A DNA stretch of 64,000 bases from the NCBI RefSeq assembly GCF_050948215.1, contig NW_027489010.1:1-64000 (forward strand). Reading direction: 5' to 3'. The notes beneath the pieces are model-generated. The model worked only from the letters and a program-made list of their open reading frames with translations, had not been told where the DNA came from and did no database searches. Source of the DNA: Halictus rubicundus (Eukaryota; Arthropoda; Insecta; Hymenoptera; Halictidae). Positions 13,341 through 26,320 of this stretch are shown one piece after another; position 1 is the stretch's first letter; each line of letters opens with the position of its first letter. The translations under genes and the position numbers were made by a program.

Positions 13341-14860
13341 AGAGGATAGGACAGGATAGAGGATAGGATAGGATAGAGGATAGGATAGGATAGAGGATAG
13401 GATAGGATAGGATAGAGGATAGGATAGGATAGAGGATAGGATAGGATAGAGGATAGGATAGGATAGACGATAGGGATAGGATAGAGCATAGGATAGGATA
13501 GAGGATAGGATAGGATAGAGGACAGGATAGGATACAGGATTGGATAGGATACAGGAAAGGGTAGGATTGAGGATAGGATAGGATGGAGGATAGGATAGGA
13601 TAAAGGATAGGATAGGATAGACGATAGGATAGACGATAGGATAGGATAGAGGATAGGATAGGATAGAGGACAGAGGATAGAGGATAGGATAGGATAGAGG
13701 ATAGAGGATAGGATCGGATAGACGATAGGATACGATAGAGGATAGGATAGGATAGAGGATAGGATAGGACAGAGGATAGGGTTGGGGATTTGATAGGATA
13801 GAGGATAGGATAGGATAGAAGATAGGATAGGATAGAGGATAGGATAGGATAGAGGATAGGATAGGATACAGGATAGGATAGGATGGAGGATAGGATAGGA
13901 TAGAGGATAGGATAGGATAGAGGATAGGATAGAGGATTGGATAGGATACAGGATAGGATAGAATAGAGGATAGGATAGGGGATTTGATAGGATAGAGGAT
14001 AGGATAGGATAGAGGATAGGATAGGATAGAGGATAGGATAGGATAGAGGATAGGATAGGATAGAGGATAGGATAGGATAGAGGATAGGATAGGATAGGAT
14101 AGAGGATAGGATAGGATAGAGGATAGGATAGGATAGAGGATAGGATAGGATAGAGGATAGGATAGGATAGAGGATAGGATAGGATAGGATAGAGGATAGG
14201 ATAGGATAGAGGATAGGATAGGATAGGATAGAGGATAGGATAGGATAGAGGATAGGATAGGATAGAGGATAGGATAGGATAGAGGATAGGATAGGACAGA
14301 GGATAGGATAGGGGATTTGATAGGATAGAGGATAGGATAGGATAGAAGATAGGATAGGATAGAGGATAGGATAGGATAGGATAAAAGGATAGGATCGAAT
14401 AGAGGATACTATAGGATAGAGGACAGGAGAGGATACAGGATTGGATAGGATACAGGAAAGGATAGGATTGAGGATAGGATAGGATGGAGGATAGGATAGG
14501 ATAGAGGATAGGATAGGATAGAGGATAGGATAGACGATAGGATAGGATAGAGGATAGCATAGAGGATAGGATAGAGGATAGGATAGGTTAGAGGATAGGA
14601 TAGGACAGAGGATAGGATCGGATAGAGGATAGGATAGGATAGGATAGAGGATAGGATAGGATACAGGATAGGATAGGATGGAGGATAGGATAGGATAGAG
14701 GATAGGATAGGATAGAGGATAGGATAGAGGATTGGATAGGATACAGGATAGGATAGGATAGAGGATAGGATAGGGGATTTGATAGGATAGAGGATAGGAT
14801 AGGATAGAGGATAGGATAGCATAGAGGATAGGATAGGATAGAGGATAGGATAGGATAGAG
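13341..14860. repeat. Third partial copy and uniform run at the end of domain A
   Basis: About 13,461-14,040 is a third copy of the ATAGGGATAGG...GATCGG...GGGGATTTG part of the preceding pair, at a constant offset of +687. It shares the ACAGAGG heptamer of copy 2, so it derives from copy 2 rather than copy 1. About 14,010-14,290 is almost pure 17-mer with several 22-bp (three-pentamer) units. About 14,249-14,860 matches 9,800-10,411 at offset 4,449 and contains the last GATAAAAGG word of the window (14,380). Confidence 0.82.
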
Positions 14861-16824
14861 GACAGGATAGGATACAGGATTGGATAGGATACAGGAAAGG
14901 ATAGGATTGAGGATAGGATAGGATGGAGGATAGGATAGGATAGAGGATAGGATAGGATAGAGGATAGGATAGACGATAGGATAGGATAGAGGATAGGATA
15001 GGATAGAGTATAGGATAGGATAGAGGGTAGGATAGGATACAGGACAGGATAGGACAGAGGATAGGATAGGGGATTTGATAGGATAGAGGATAGGATAGGA
15101 TAGAGGATTGGATAGAATAGAGGATAGAGGATAGGATAGGATAGAGGATAGGATAGGATAGAGGATAGGATAGGACAGAGGATAGGATAGGATGGAGGAT
15201 AGGATAGGATAGAGGATAGGATAGGATAGAGGATAGGATAGACGATAGGATAGGATAGAGGATGGGATAGGATAGAAGATAGGATAGGATAGAGGATAGG
15301 ATAGGATAGAGGACAGGATAGGATAGAGGATAGGATAGGACAGAGGATAGGATAGGGGATTTGATAGGATAGAGGATAGGATAGAAGATAGGATAGGATA
15401 GAGGATAGGATAGGATAGAGGATAGGATAGGACAGAGGATAGGATAGGATAGAGGATAGGATAGGATAGAGGATAGGATAGAATAGAGGACAGGATAGGA
15501 TACAGGATTGGATAGGATACAGGAAAGGATAGGATTGAGGATAGGATAGGATGGAGGATAGGATAGGATAGAGTATAGGATAGGATAGAGGATAGGATAG
15601 ACGATAGGATAGTATAGAGGGTAGGTTAGGATAGAGGATAGGATAGGATAGAGGATAGAGGATAGAGGATAGAGGATAGGATAGGATAGAGTATAGGATA
15701 GGATAGAGGATAGGATAGGACAGAGGATAGGATAGGGGATTTGATAGGATACAGGATAGGATAGGATAGGATAGAGGATAGGATAGGATAGAGGATAGGA
15801 TAGGATAGAGGATAGGATAGGATAGAGGTTACGATAGGATAGAGGATAGGATAGGACAGAGGATAGGATAGGGGATTTGATAGGATAGAGGATAGGATAG
15901 GATAGAGGATTGGATAGGATAGAGGATAGATGATAGGATAAGATAGAGGATCGGATAGGGTATAGTATAGGATAGAGGATAGGATAGGATAGAAGATAGG
16001 ATAGGATAGGATAGAGGATAGGATAAGATATTGGATAGAGGATAGGATAGGATAGAGGATAGGATAGGATAGAGGATAGGATAGGATAGAGGATAGGATA
16101 GGATAGAGGATAGGATAGGATAGAGGATAGGATAGGATAGAGGATAGGATAGGACAGAGGATAGGGTAGGGGATTTGATAGGATAGAGGATAGGATAGGA
16201 TAGAAGATAGGATAGGATAGAGGATAGGATAGGATAGAGGATAGGATAGGATAGAGGATAGGATAGGATAGAGGATAGGATAGGATAGAGGATAGGATAG
16301 GATAGAAGATAGGATATGATAGAGGAAAGATGATAGTATAAGATAGAGGATCGGATAGGGGATAGGATGGGATAGAGGATAGGATAGGATAGAAGATAGG
16401 ATAGGATAGAGGATAGGATAGGATAGAGGATAGGTTAGGATAGAGGATAGAGGATAGGATAGGATAGAGGATAGGACAGGATAGACGATAGGATAGGATA
16501 GAGGATACGATAGGATAGAGGATAGGATAGGATAGAGGACAGGATAGGAAACAGGATTGGATAGGATACAGGAAAGGATAGGATTGAGGATAGGATAGGA
16601 TGGAGGATAGGATAGGATAGAGGATAGGATAGGATAGAGGATATGATAGACGATAGGATAGGATAGAGGATAGGATAGGATAGAGGATAGGATAGGATAG
16701 AGGGTAGGATAGGATACAGGACAGGATAGGACAGAGGATAGGATAGGGGATTTGATACGATAGAGGATAGGATAGGATAGAGGATTGGATAGAATAGAGG
16801 ATAGAGGATAGGATAGGATAGAGG
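14861..16824. repeat. Transition from domain A to domain B words
   Basis: The first GAGGGTAGG (15,024), the first GATTGGATAGAATAGAGG (about 15,106) and the first GATAAGATAGAGGATCGG (about 15,938, followed here by an otherwise unseen GGGTATAGTATAGG) appear in this stretch. Domain A words no longer occur. Two ACAGGAAAGG modules (about 14,873 and 15,504) and a GAGGTTACGATAGG-like block near 15,830 are present. No insertion or unique sequence marks the boundary. Confidence 0.72.
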
Positions 16825-18476
16825 ATAGGATAGGATAGAGGATAGGATAGGATAGAGGATAGGATAGGACAGAGGATAGGATAGGGGATTTGATAGGATA
16901 GAGGATGGGATAGGATAGAAGATAGGATAGGATAGAGGATAGGATAGGATAGAGGATAGGATAGGATAGAGGATAGGATAGGACAGAGGATAGGATAGGA
17001 TAGAGGATAGGATAGGATAGAGGATAGGATAGGACAGAGGATAGGATAGGGGATTTGATAGGATAGGATAGAGGATAGGATAGACGATAGGATAGGATAG
17101 AGCATAGGATAGGATAGAGGATAGGATAGGATAGAGGACAGGATAGGATAGAGGATAGGATAGAATAGAGGACAGGATAGGATACAGGATTGGATAGGAT
17201 ACAGGAAAGGATAGGATTGAGGATAGGATAGGATGGAGGATAGGATAGGATAGAGTATAGGATAGGATAGAGGATAGGATAGACGATAGGATAGTATAGA
17301 GGGTAGGATAGGATAGAGGATAGGATAGGATAGAAGATAGAGGATAGAGGATAGGATAGGATAGAGTATAGGATAGGATAGAGGATAGGATAGGACAGAG
17401 GATAGGATAGGGGATTTGATAGGATAGAGGATAGGATAGGATAGGATAGAGGATAGGATAGGATAGAGGATAGGATAGGATAGAGGTTACGATAGGATAG
17501 AGGATAGGATAGGACAGAGGATAGGATAGGAAAGATGATAGGATAGGATGGAGGATAGGATGGGGGATTTGATAGGATAGAGGATAGGATAGGAGATAGG
17601 ATAGGATAGAGGATAGGATAGGACAGAGGATAGGATAGGATAGAGGATAGGATAGGATAGAGGATAGGATAGGATAGAGGATAAGATAGGATAGAGGATA
17701 GGATAGACGATAGGATAGGATAGAGGATAGGATAGGATAGAGGATAGGATAGGAAAGAGGATAGGATAGGATAGAGGATAGGAAAGGATAGAGGATAGGA
17801 TAGGATAGAGGATTGGATAGGATAGAGGATAGATGATAGGATAGGATAGAGGATAGGATAGCGGATTTGATAGGATAGAGGATAGGATAGGATAGAAGAT
17901 AGGATATGATAGAGGAAAGATGATAGGATAAGATAGATTATCGGATAGGGGATAGGATAGGATAGAGGATATGATAGGATAGAAGATAGGATAGGATAGA
18001 GGATAGGATAGGATAGAGGATAGGATAGACGATAGGATAGGATAGAGGATAGGATAGGATAGAGGATAGGATAGGAAAGAGGATAGGATAGGATAGAGGA
18101 TAGGAAAGGATAGAGGATAAGATAGGATAGAGGATGGATAGGATAGAGGATAGATGATAGGATAGGATAGAGGATAGGATAGGGGATTTGATAGGATAGA
18201 GGATAGGATAGAAGATAGGATAGGATAGAGGATAGGATAGGATAGAGGATAGGATAGGACAGAGGATAGGATAGGATAGAGGATAGGATAGGATAGAGGA
18301 TAGGATAGGATAGAGGATAAGATAGGATAGAGGATAGGATAGACGATAGGATAGGATAGGATAGAGGATAGGATAGGATAGAGGATAGGATAGGAAAGAG
18401 GATAGGATAGGATAGAGGATAGGAAAGGATAGAGGATAGGATAGGATAGAGGATTGGATAGGATAGAGGATAGATG
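16825..18476. repeat. 1,652-bp tandem duplication, copy 1
   Basis: All markers compared recur at exactly +1,652: GAGCAT (17,103), GAGGGTAGG (17,301), GGTTACG (17,486), GATGGGGGATTT (17,562), AGCGGATTT (17,862), ATTATCGG (17,942), GAGGATGGATAGG (18,135) and GACG (18,344). Similarity runs from about 16,825 to 18,502 and then breaks, so the two copies are head-to-tail with a short shared overlap. I noticed no substitution between them at the positions compared. Confidence 0.9.
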
Positions 18477-20128
18477 ATAGGATAGGATAGAGGATAGGAT
18501 AGGATAGAGGATAGGATAGGACAGAGGATAGGATAGGGGATTTGATAGGATAGAGGATGGGATAGGATAGAAGATAGGATAGGATAGAGGATAGGATAGG
18601 ATAGAGGATAGGATAGGATAGAGGATAGGATAGGACAGAGGATAGGATAGGATAGAGGATAGGATAGGATAGAGGATAGGATAGGACAGAGGATAGGATA
18701 GGGGATTTGATAGGATAGGATAGAGGATAGGATAGACGATAGGATAGGATAGAGCATAGGATAGGATAGAGGATAGGATAGGATAGAGGACAGGATAGGA
18801 TAGAGGATAGGATAGAATAGAGGACAGGATAGGATACAGGATTGGATAGGATACAGGAAAGGATAGGATTGAGGATAGGATAGGATGGAGGATAGGATAG
18901 GATAGAGTATAGGATAGGATAGAGGATAGGATAGACGATAGGATAGTATAGAGGGTAGGATAGGATAGAGGATAGGATAGGATAGAAGATAGAGGATAGA
19001 GGATAGGATAGGATAGAGTATAGGATAGGATAGAGGATAGGATAGGACAGAGGATAGGATAGGGGATTTGATAGGATAGAGGATAGGATAGGATAGGATA
19101 GAGGATAGGATAGGATAGAGGATAGGATAGGATAGAGGTTACGATAGGATAGAGGATAGGATAGGACAGAGGATAGGATAGGAAAGATGATAGGATAGGA
19201 TGGAGGATAGGATGGGGGATTTGATAGGATAGAGGATAGGATAGGAGATAGGATAGGATAGAGGATAGGATAGGACAGAGGATAGGATAGGATAGAGGAT
19301 AGGATAGGATAGAGGATAGGATAGGATAGAGGATAAGATAGGATAGAGGATAGGATAGACGATAGGATAGGATAGAGGATAGGATAGGATAGAGGATAGG
19401 ATAGGAAAGAGGATAGGATAGGATAGAGGATAGGAAAGGATAGAGGATAGGATAGGATAGAGGATTGGATAGGATAGAGGATAGATGATAGGATAGGATA
19501 GAGGATAGGATAGCGGATTTGATAGGATAGAGGATAGGATAGGATAGAAGATAGGATATGATAGAGGAAAGATGATAGGATAAGATAGATTATCGGATAG
19601 GGGATAGGATAGGATAGAGGATATGATAGGATAGAAGATAGGATAGGATAGAGGATAGGATAGGATAGAGGATAGGATAGACGATAGGATAGGATAGAGG
19701 ATAGGATAGGATAGAGGATAGGATAGGAAAGAGGATAGGATAGGATAGAGGATAGGAAAGGATAGAGGATAAGATAGGATAGAGGATGGATAGGATAGAG
19801 GATAGATGATAGGATAGGATAGAGGATAGGATAGGGGATTTGATAGGATAGAGGATAGGATAGAAGATAGGATAGGATAGAGGATAGGATAGGATAGAGG
19901 ATAGGATAGGACAGAGGATAGGATAGGATAGAGGATAGGATAGGATAGAGGATAGGATAGGATAGAGGATAAGATAGGATAGAGGATAGGATAGACGATA
20001 GGATAGGATAGGATAGAGGATAGGATAGGATAGAGGATAGGATAGGAAAGAGGATAGGATAGGATAGAGGATAGGAAAGGATAGAGGATAGGATAGGATA
20101 GAGGATTGGATAGGATAGAGGATAGATG
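18477..20128. repeat. 1,652-bp tandem duplication, copy 2
   Basis: This carries the markers of copy 1 at +1,652 (GAGCAT 18,755; GAGGGTAGG 18,953; GGTTACG 19,138; GGGGG 19,214; AGCGG 19,514; ATTATCGG 19,594; GACG 19,996). Alignment ends at about 20,154, where copy 1 continues with further 17-mers and this copy continues with ACAGCGGATTTG. Most of this copy was carried along in the 3,403-bp duplication. Confidence 0.9.
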
Positions 20129-22387
20129 ATAGGATAGGATAGAGGATAGGACAGCGGATTTGATAGGATAGAGGATAGGATAGGATAGAAGATAGGATAT
20201 GATAGAGGAAAGATGATAGGATAATATAGAGGATCGGATAGGGGATAGGATAGGATAGAGGATATGATAGGATAGAAGATAGGATAGGATAGAGGATAGG
20301 ATAGGATAGAGGATAGGATAGGATAGAGGATAGGATAGGATAGAGGATAGGATAGGATAGAGGATAGGATAGGATAGAGGATAGGATAGGATAGAGGATA
20401 GGATAGGATAGAAGATAGGATATGATAGAGGAAAGGTGATAGTATAAGATAGAGGATCGGATAGGGGATAGGATGGGATAGAGGATAGGATAGGATAGAA
20501 GATAGGATAGGATAGAGGATAGGATAGGATAGAGGATAGGTTAGGATAGAGGATAGAGGATAGGATAGGATAGAGGATAGGACAGGATAGACGATAGGAT
20601 AGGATAGAGGATACGATAGGATAGAGGATAGGATAGGATAGAGGACAGGATAGGATACAGGATTGGATAGGATACAGGAAAGGATAGGATTGAGGATAGG
20701 ATAGGATGGAGGATAGGATAGGATAGAGGATAGGATAGGATAGAGGATATGATAGACGATAGGATAGGATAGAGGATAGGATGGGATAGAGGATAGGATA
20801 GGATAGAGGGTAGGATAGGATACAGGACAGGATAGGACAGAGGATAGGATAGGGGATTTGATAGGATAGAGGATAGGATAGGATAGAGGATTGGATAGAA
20901 TAGAGGATAGAGGATAGGATAGGATAGAGGATAGGATAGGACAGAGGATAGGATAGGGGATTTGATAGGATAGAGAATGGGATAGGATAGAAGATAGGAT
21001 AGGATAGAGGATAGGATAGGATAGAGGATAGGATAGGATAGAGGATAGGATAGGACAGAGGATAGGATAGGGGATTTGATAGGATAGAGGATAGGATAGA
21101 AGATAGGATAGGATAGAGGATAGGATAGCATAGAGGATAGGATAGGACAGAGGATAGGATAGGATAGAGGATGGGATAGGATAGAGGATAGGATAGGATA
21201 GAGGATAGGATAGGATAGAGGATAGGATAAACGATAGGATAGGATAGAGGATAGGATAGGATAGAGGATAGGATAGGAAAGATGATAGGATAGGATGGAG
21301 GATAGGATGGGGGATTTGATAGGATAGAGGATAGGATAGGAGATAGGATAGGATAGAGGATAGGATAGGACAGAGGATAGGATAGGATAGAGGATAGGAT
21401 AGGATAGAGGATAGGATAGGATAGAGGATAAGATAGGATAGAGGATAGGATAGACGATAGGATAGGATAGAGGATAGGATAGGATAGAGGATAGGAAAGG
21501 ATAGAGGATAGGATAGGATAGAGGATTGGATAGGATAGAGGATAGATGATAGGATAGGATAGAGGATAGGACAGCGGATTTAATAGGATAGAGGATAGGA
21601 TAGGATAGAAGATAGGATATGATAGAGGAAAGATGATAGGATAAGATAGAGGATCGGATAGGGGATAGGATAGGATAGAGGATATGATAGGATAGAAGAT
21701 AGGATAGGATAGAGGATAGGATAGGATAGAGGATAGGATAGGATAGAGGATTGGATAGAGGATAGGATAGGATAGAGGATAGGATAGGATAGAGGATAGG
21801 ATAGGATAGAAGATAGGATAGGATAGAGGATAGGATAGGATAGAAGATAGGATAGGATAGAGGATAGGATAGGATAGAGGATTGGATAGAATAGAGGATA
21901 GATGATAGGACAGGATAGAGGATAGGATAGGGGATTTGATAGGATAGAGGATAGGATAGGATAGAAGATAGGATATGATAGAGGAAATATGATAGGATAG
22001 GGGATAGGATAGGATAGAGGATAGGATAGGATAGAGGATAGGATAGGATAGAGGATAGGATAGGAAAGAGGATAGGATAGGATAGAGGATAGGAAAGGAT
22101 AGAGGATAGGATAGGACAGAGGATAGGATAGGGGATTTGATAGGATAGGATAGAGGATAGGATAGGATAGAGGATAGGATAGGATAGAGGATAGGATAGG
22201 ATAGAGGATAGGATAGGATAGAGGATAGGATAGGATAGAGGATAGGATAGGATAGAGGATAGGATAGGGGATTTGATAGGATAGAGGATAGGATAGGATA
22301 GAAGATAGGATATGATAGAGGAAAGATGATAGGATAAAATAGAGGATCGGATAGGGGATAGGATAGGATAGAGGATATGATAGGATA
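18985..22387. repeat. 3,403-bp tandem duplication, copy 1
   Basis: A constant +3,403 offset holds for GGTTACG (19,138), AGCGGATTT (19,514 and 20,155), GGTTAGG (20,541), GACAGCGGATTTAATAGG (21,575), the GGATTGG at 21,751, GAGGAAATATG (21,985) and GATAAAATAGAGG (22,336). Similarity begins at GAAGATAGAGG (18,985) and ends at the same word at 22,388, which is the junction of a simple tandem duplication. 3,403 equals 200 units of 17 bp plus 3. Confidence 0.92.
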
Positions 22388-25300
22388 GAAGATAGAGGAT
22401 AGAGGATAGGATAGGATAGAGTATAGGATAGGATAGAGGATAGGATAGGACAGAGGATAGGATAGGGGATTTGATAGGATAGAGGATAGGATAGGATAGG
22501 ATAGAGGATAGGATAGGATAGAGGATAGGATAGGATAGAGGTTACGATAGGATAGAGGATAGGATAGGACAGAGGATAGGATAGGAAAGATGATAGGATA
22601 GGATGGAGGATAGGATGGGGGATTTGATAGGATAGAGGATAGGATAGGAGATAGGATAGGATAGAGGATAGGATAGGACAGAGGATAGGATAGGATAGAG
22701 GATAGGATAGGATAGAGGATAGGATAGGATAGAGGATAAGATAGGATAGAGGATAGGATAGACGATAGGATAGGATAGAGGATAGGATAGGATAGAGGAT
22801 AGGATAGGAAAGAGGATAGGATAGGATAGAGGATAGGAAAGGATAGAGGATAGGATAGGATAGAGGATTGGATAGGATAGAGGATAGATGATAGGATAGG
22901 ATAGAGGATAGGATAGCGGATTTGATAGGATAGAGGATAGGATAGGATAGAAGATAGGATATGATAGAGGAAAGATGATAGGATAAGATAGATTATCGGA
23001 TAGGGGATAGGATAGGATAGAGGATATGATAGGATAGAAGATAGGATAGGATAGAGGATAGGATAGGATAGAGGATAGGATAGACGATAGGATAGGATAG
23101 AGGATAGGATAGGATAGAGGATAGGATAGGAAAGAGGATAGGATAGGATAGAGGATAGGAAAGGATAGAGGATAAGATAGGATAGAGGATGGATAGGATA
23201 GAGGATAGATGATAGGATAGGATAGAGGATAGGATAGGGGATTTGATAGGATAGAGGATAGGATAGAAGATAGGATAGGATAGAGGATAGGATAGGATAG
23301 AGGATAGGATAGGACAGAGGATAGGATAGGATAGAGGATAGGATAGGATAGAGGATAGGATAGGATAGAGGATAAGATAGGATAGAGGATAGGATAGACG
23401 ATAGGATAGGATAGGATAGAGGATAGGATAGGATAGAGGATAGGATAGGAAAGAGGATAGGATAGGATAGAGGATAGGAAAGGATAGAGGATAGGATAGG
23501 ATAGAGGATTGGATAGGATAGAGGATAGATGATAGGATAGGATAGAGGATAGGACAGCGGATTTGATAGGATAGAGGATAGGATAGGATAGAAGATAGGA
23601 TATGATAGAGGAAAGATGATAGGATAATATAGAGGATCGGATAGGGGATAGGATAGGATAGAGGATATGATAGGATAGAAGATAGGATAGGATAGAGGAT
23701 AGGATAGGATAGAGGATAGGATAGGATAGAGGATAGGATAGGATAGAGGATAGGATAGGATAGAGGATAGGATAGGATAGAGGATAGGATAGGATAGAGG
23801 ATAGGATAGGATAGAAGATAGGATATGATAGAGGAAAGGTGATAGTATAAGATAGAGGATCGGATAGGGGATAGGATGGGATAGAGGATAGGATAGGATA
23901 GAAGATAGGATAGGATAGAGGATAGGATAGGATAGAGGATAGGTTAGGATAGAGGATAGAGGATAGGATAGGATAGAGGATAGGACAGGATAGACGATAG
24001 GATAGGATAGAGGATACGATAGGATAGAGGATAGGATAGGATAGAGGACAGGATAGGATACAGGATTGGATAGGATACAGGAAAGGATAGGATTGAGGAT
24101 AGGATAGGATGGAGGATAGGATAGGATAGAGGATAGGATAGGATAGAGGATATGATAGACGATAGGATAGGATAGAGGATAGGATGGGATAGAGGATAGG
24201 ATAGGATAGAGGGTAGGATAGGATACAGGACAGGATAGGACAGAGGATAGGATAGGGGATTTGATAGGATAGAGGATAGGATAGGATAGAGGATTGGATA
24301 GAATAGAGGATAGAGGATAGGATAGGATAGAGGATAGGATAGGACAGAGGATAGGATAGGGGATTTGATAGGATAGAGAATGGGATAGGATAGAAGATAG
24401 GATAGGATAGAGGATAGGATAGGATAGAGGATAGGATAGGATAGAGGATAGGATAGGACAGAGGATAGGATAGGGGATTTGATAGGATAGAGGATAGGAT
24501 AGAAGATAGGATAGGATAGAGGATAGGATAGCATAGAGGATAGGATAGGACAGAGGATAGGATAGGATAGAGGATGGGATAGGATAGAGGATAGGATAGG
24601 ATAGAGGATAGGATAGGATAGAGGATAGGATAAACGATTGGATAGGATAGAGGATAGGATAGGATAGAGGATAGGATAGGAAAGATGATAGGATAGGATG
24701 GAGGATAGGATGGGGGATTTGATAGGATAGAGGATAGGATAGGAGATAGGATAGGATAGAGGATAGGATAGGACAGAGGATAGGATAGGATAGAGGATAG
24801 GATAGGATAGAGGATAGGATAGGATAGAGGATAAGATAGGATAGAGGATAGGATAGACGATAGGATAGGATAGAGGATAGGATAGGATAGAGGATAGGAA
24901 AGGATAGAGGATAGGATAGGATAGAGGATTGGATAGGATAGAGGATAGATGATAGGATAGGATAGAGGATAGGACAGCGGATTTAATAGGATAGAGGATA
25001 GGATAGGATAGAAGATAGGATATGATAGAGGAAAGATGATAGGATAAGATAGAGGATCGGATAGGGGATAGGATAGGATAGAGGATATGATAGGATAGAA
25101 GATAGGATAGGATAGAGGATAGGATAGGATAGAGGATAGGATAGGATAGAGGATTGGATAGAGGATAGGATAGGATAGAGGATAGGATAGGATAGAGGAT
25201 AGGATAGGATAGAAGATAGGATAGGATAGAGGATAGGATAGGATAGAAGATAGGATAGGATAGAGGATAGGATAGGATAGAGGATTGGATAGAATAGAGG

Positions 25301-25790
25301 ATAGATGATAGGACAGGATAGAGGATAGGATAGGGGATTTGATAGGATAGAGGATAGGATAGGATAGAAGATAGGATATGATAGAGGAAATATGATAGGA
25401 TAGGGGATAGGATAGGATAGAGGATAGGATAGGATAGAGGATAGGATAGGATAGAGGATAGGATAGGAAAGAGGATAGGATAGGATAGAGGATAGGAAAG
25501 GATAGAGGATAGGATAGGACAGAGGATAGGATAGGGGATTTGATAGGATAGGATAGAGGATAGGATAGGATAGAGGATAGGATAGGATAGAGGATAGGAT
25601 AGGATAGAGGATAGGATAGGATAGAGGATAGGATAGGATAGAGGATAGGATAGGATAGAGGATAGGATAGGGGATTTGATAGGATAGAGGATAGGATAGG
25701 ATAGAAGATAGGATATGATAGAGGAAAGATGATAGGATAAAATAGAGGATCGGATAGGGGATAGGATAGGATAGAGGATATGATAGGATA
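22388..25790. repeat. 3,403-bp tandem duplication, copy 2
   Basis: Matching markers are GGTTACG 22,541, AGCGGATTT 22,917 and 23,558, GGTTAGG 23,944, GACAGCGGATTTAATAGG 24,978, GAGGAAATATG 25,388 and GATAAAATAGAGG 25,739. The one difference I noticed is T at 24,639 where copy 1 has A (21,236). The copy diverges from copy 1 at about 25,795. Because its left part is also the right part of the 1,652-bp unit, the sequence from GAAGATAGAGG to AGCGG is present three times in a row here. Confidence 0.92.
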
Positions 25791-26320
25791 GAAGATAGGA
25801 TAGGATAGAGGATAGGATAGGATAGAGGATATAATAGGATAGAGGATTGGATAGAGGATAGGATAGGATAGAGGATAGGATAGGATAGAGGATAGGATAG
25901 GATAGAGGATAGGATAGGATAGATGATAGGATAGAATAGAGGAAAGGATAGGATAGAGGATTGGATAGAATAGAGGATAGATGATAGGATAGGATAGAGG
26001 ATAGGATAGGGGATTTGATAGGATAGAGGATAGGATAGGATAGAAGATAGGATATGATAGAGGAAAGATGATAGGATAAGGTAGAGGATCGGATAGGGGA
26101 TAGGATAGCATAGAGGATAGGATAGGATAGAGGATAGGATAGGATAGAGGATAGGATAGGAAAGAGGATAGGATAGGATAGAGGATAGGAAAGGATAGAG
26201 GATAGGATAGGATAGAAGATACAATAGGATAGACGATAGGATAGTATAGAGGGTAGGATAGGATAGAGGATAGGATAGGATAGAGGATAGAGGATAGAGG
26301 ATAGGATAGGATAGAGTATA
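25311..26320. repeat. 1,010-bp tandem duplication, copy 1
   Basis: Markers recur at exactly +1,010: GAGGAAATATG (25,388), GATAAAATAG (25,739), GATATAATAGG (25,831), GATAAGGTAGAGG (26,080), GATACAATAGG (26,222) and GATAGTATAGAGGGTAGG. The word GGACAGGATAGAGG at 25,311 is repeated at 26,321, where the sequence switches back, so the breakpoint can be placed to within a few bases. The left half overlaps the end of the 3,403-bp duplication. Confidence 0.92.

Larger units (their letters stand above)
1..14900. repeat. Array domain A (ATAAAAGG-marked)
   Basis: This domain is defined by variant units not seen after about 15 kb. The word GATAAAAGGATAGGATCGAA starts at 1,772, 3,270, 5,588, 7,051, 8,344, 9,931 and 14,380. 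The 1-nt insertion word ATAGGGATAGGATAGAGC has its GGG at about 754, 9,053, 11,190, 12,786 and 13,473. The insertion word GAGGAATAGG occurs repeatedly between 720 and 7,830. Runs of unmodified 17-mers are longer here than further right. The words typical of domain B (GAGGGTAGG, GAGGAAAGATG, GATAAGATAGAGGATCGG) are absent or nearly so. Confidence 0.85.
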
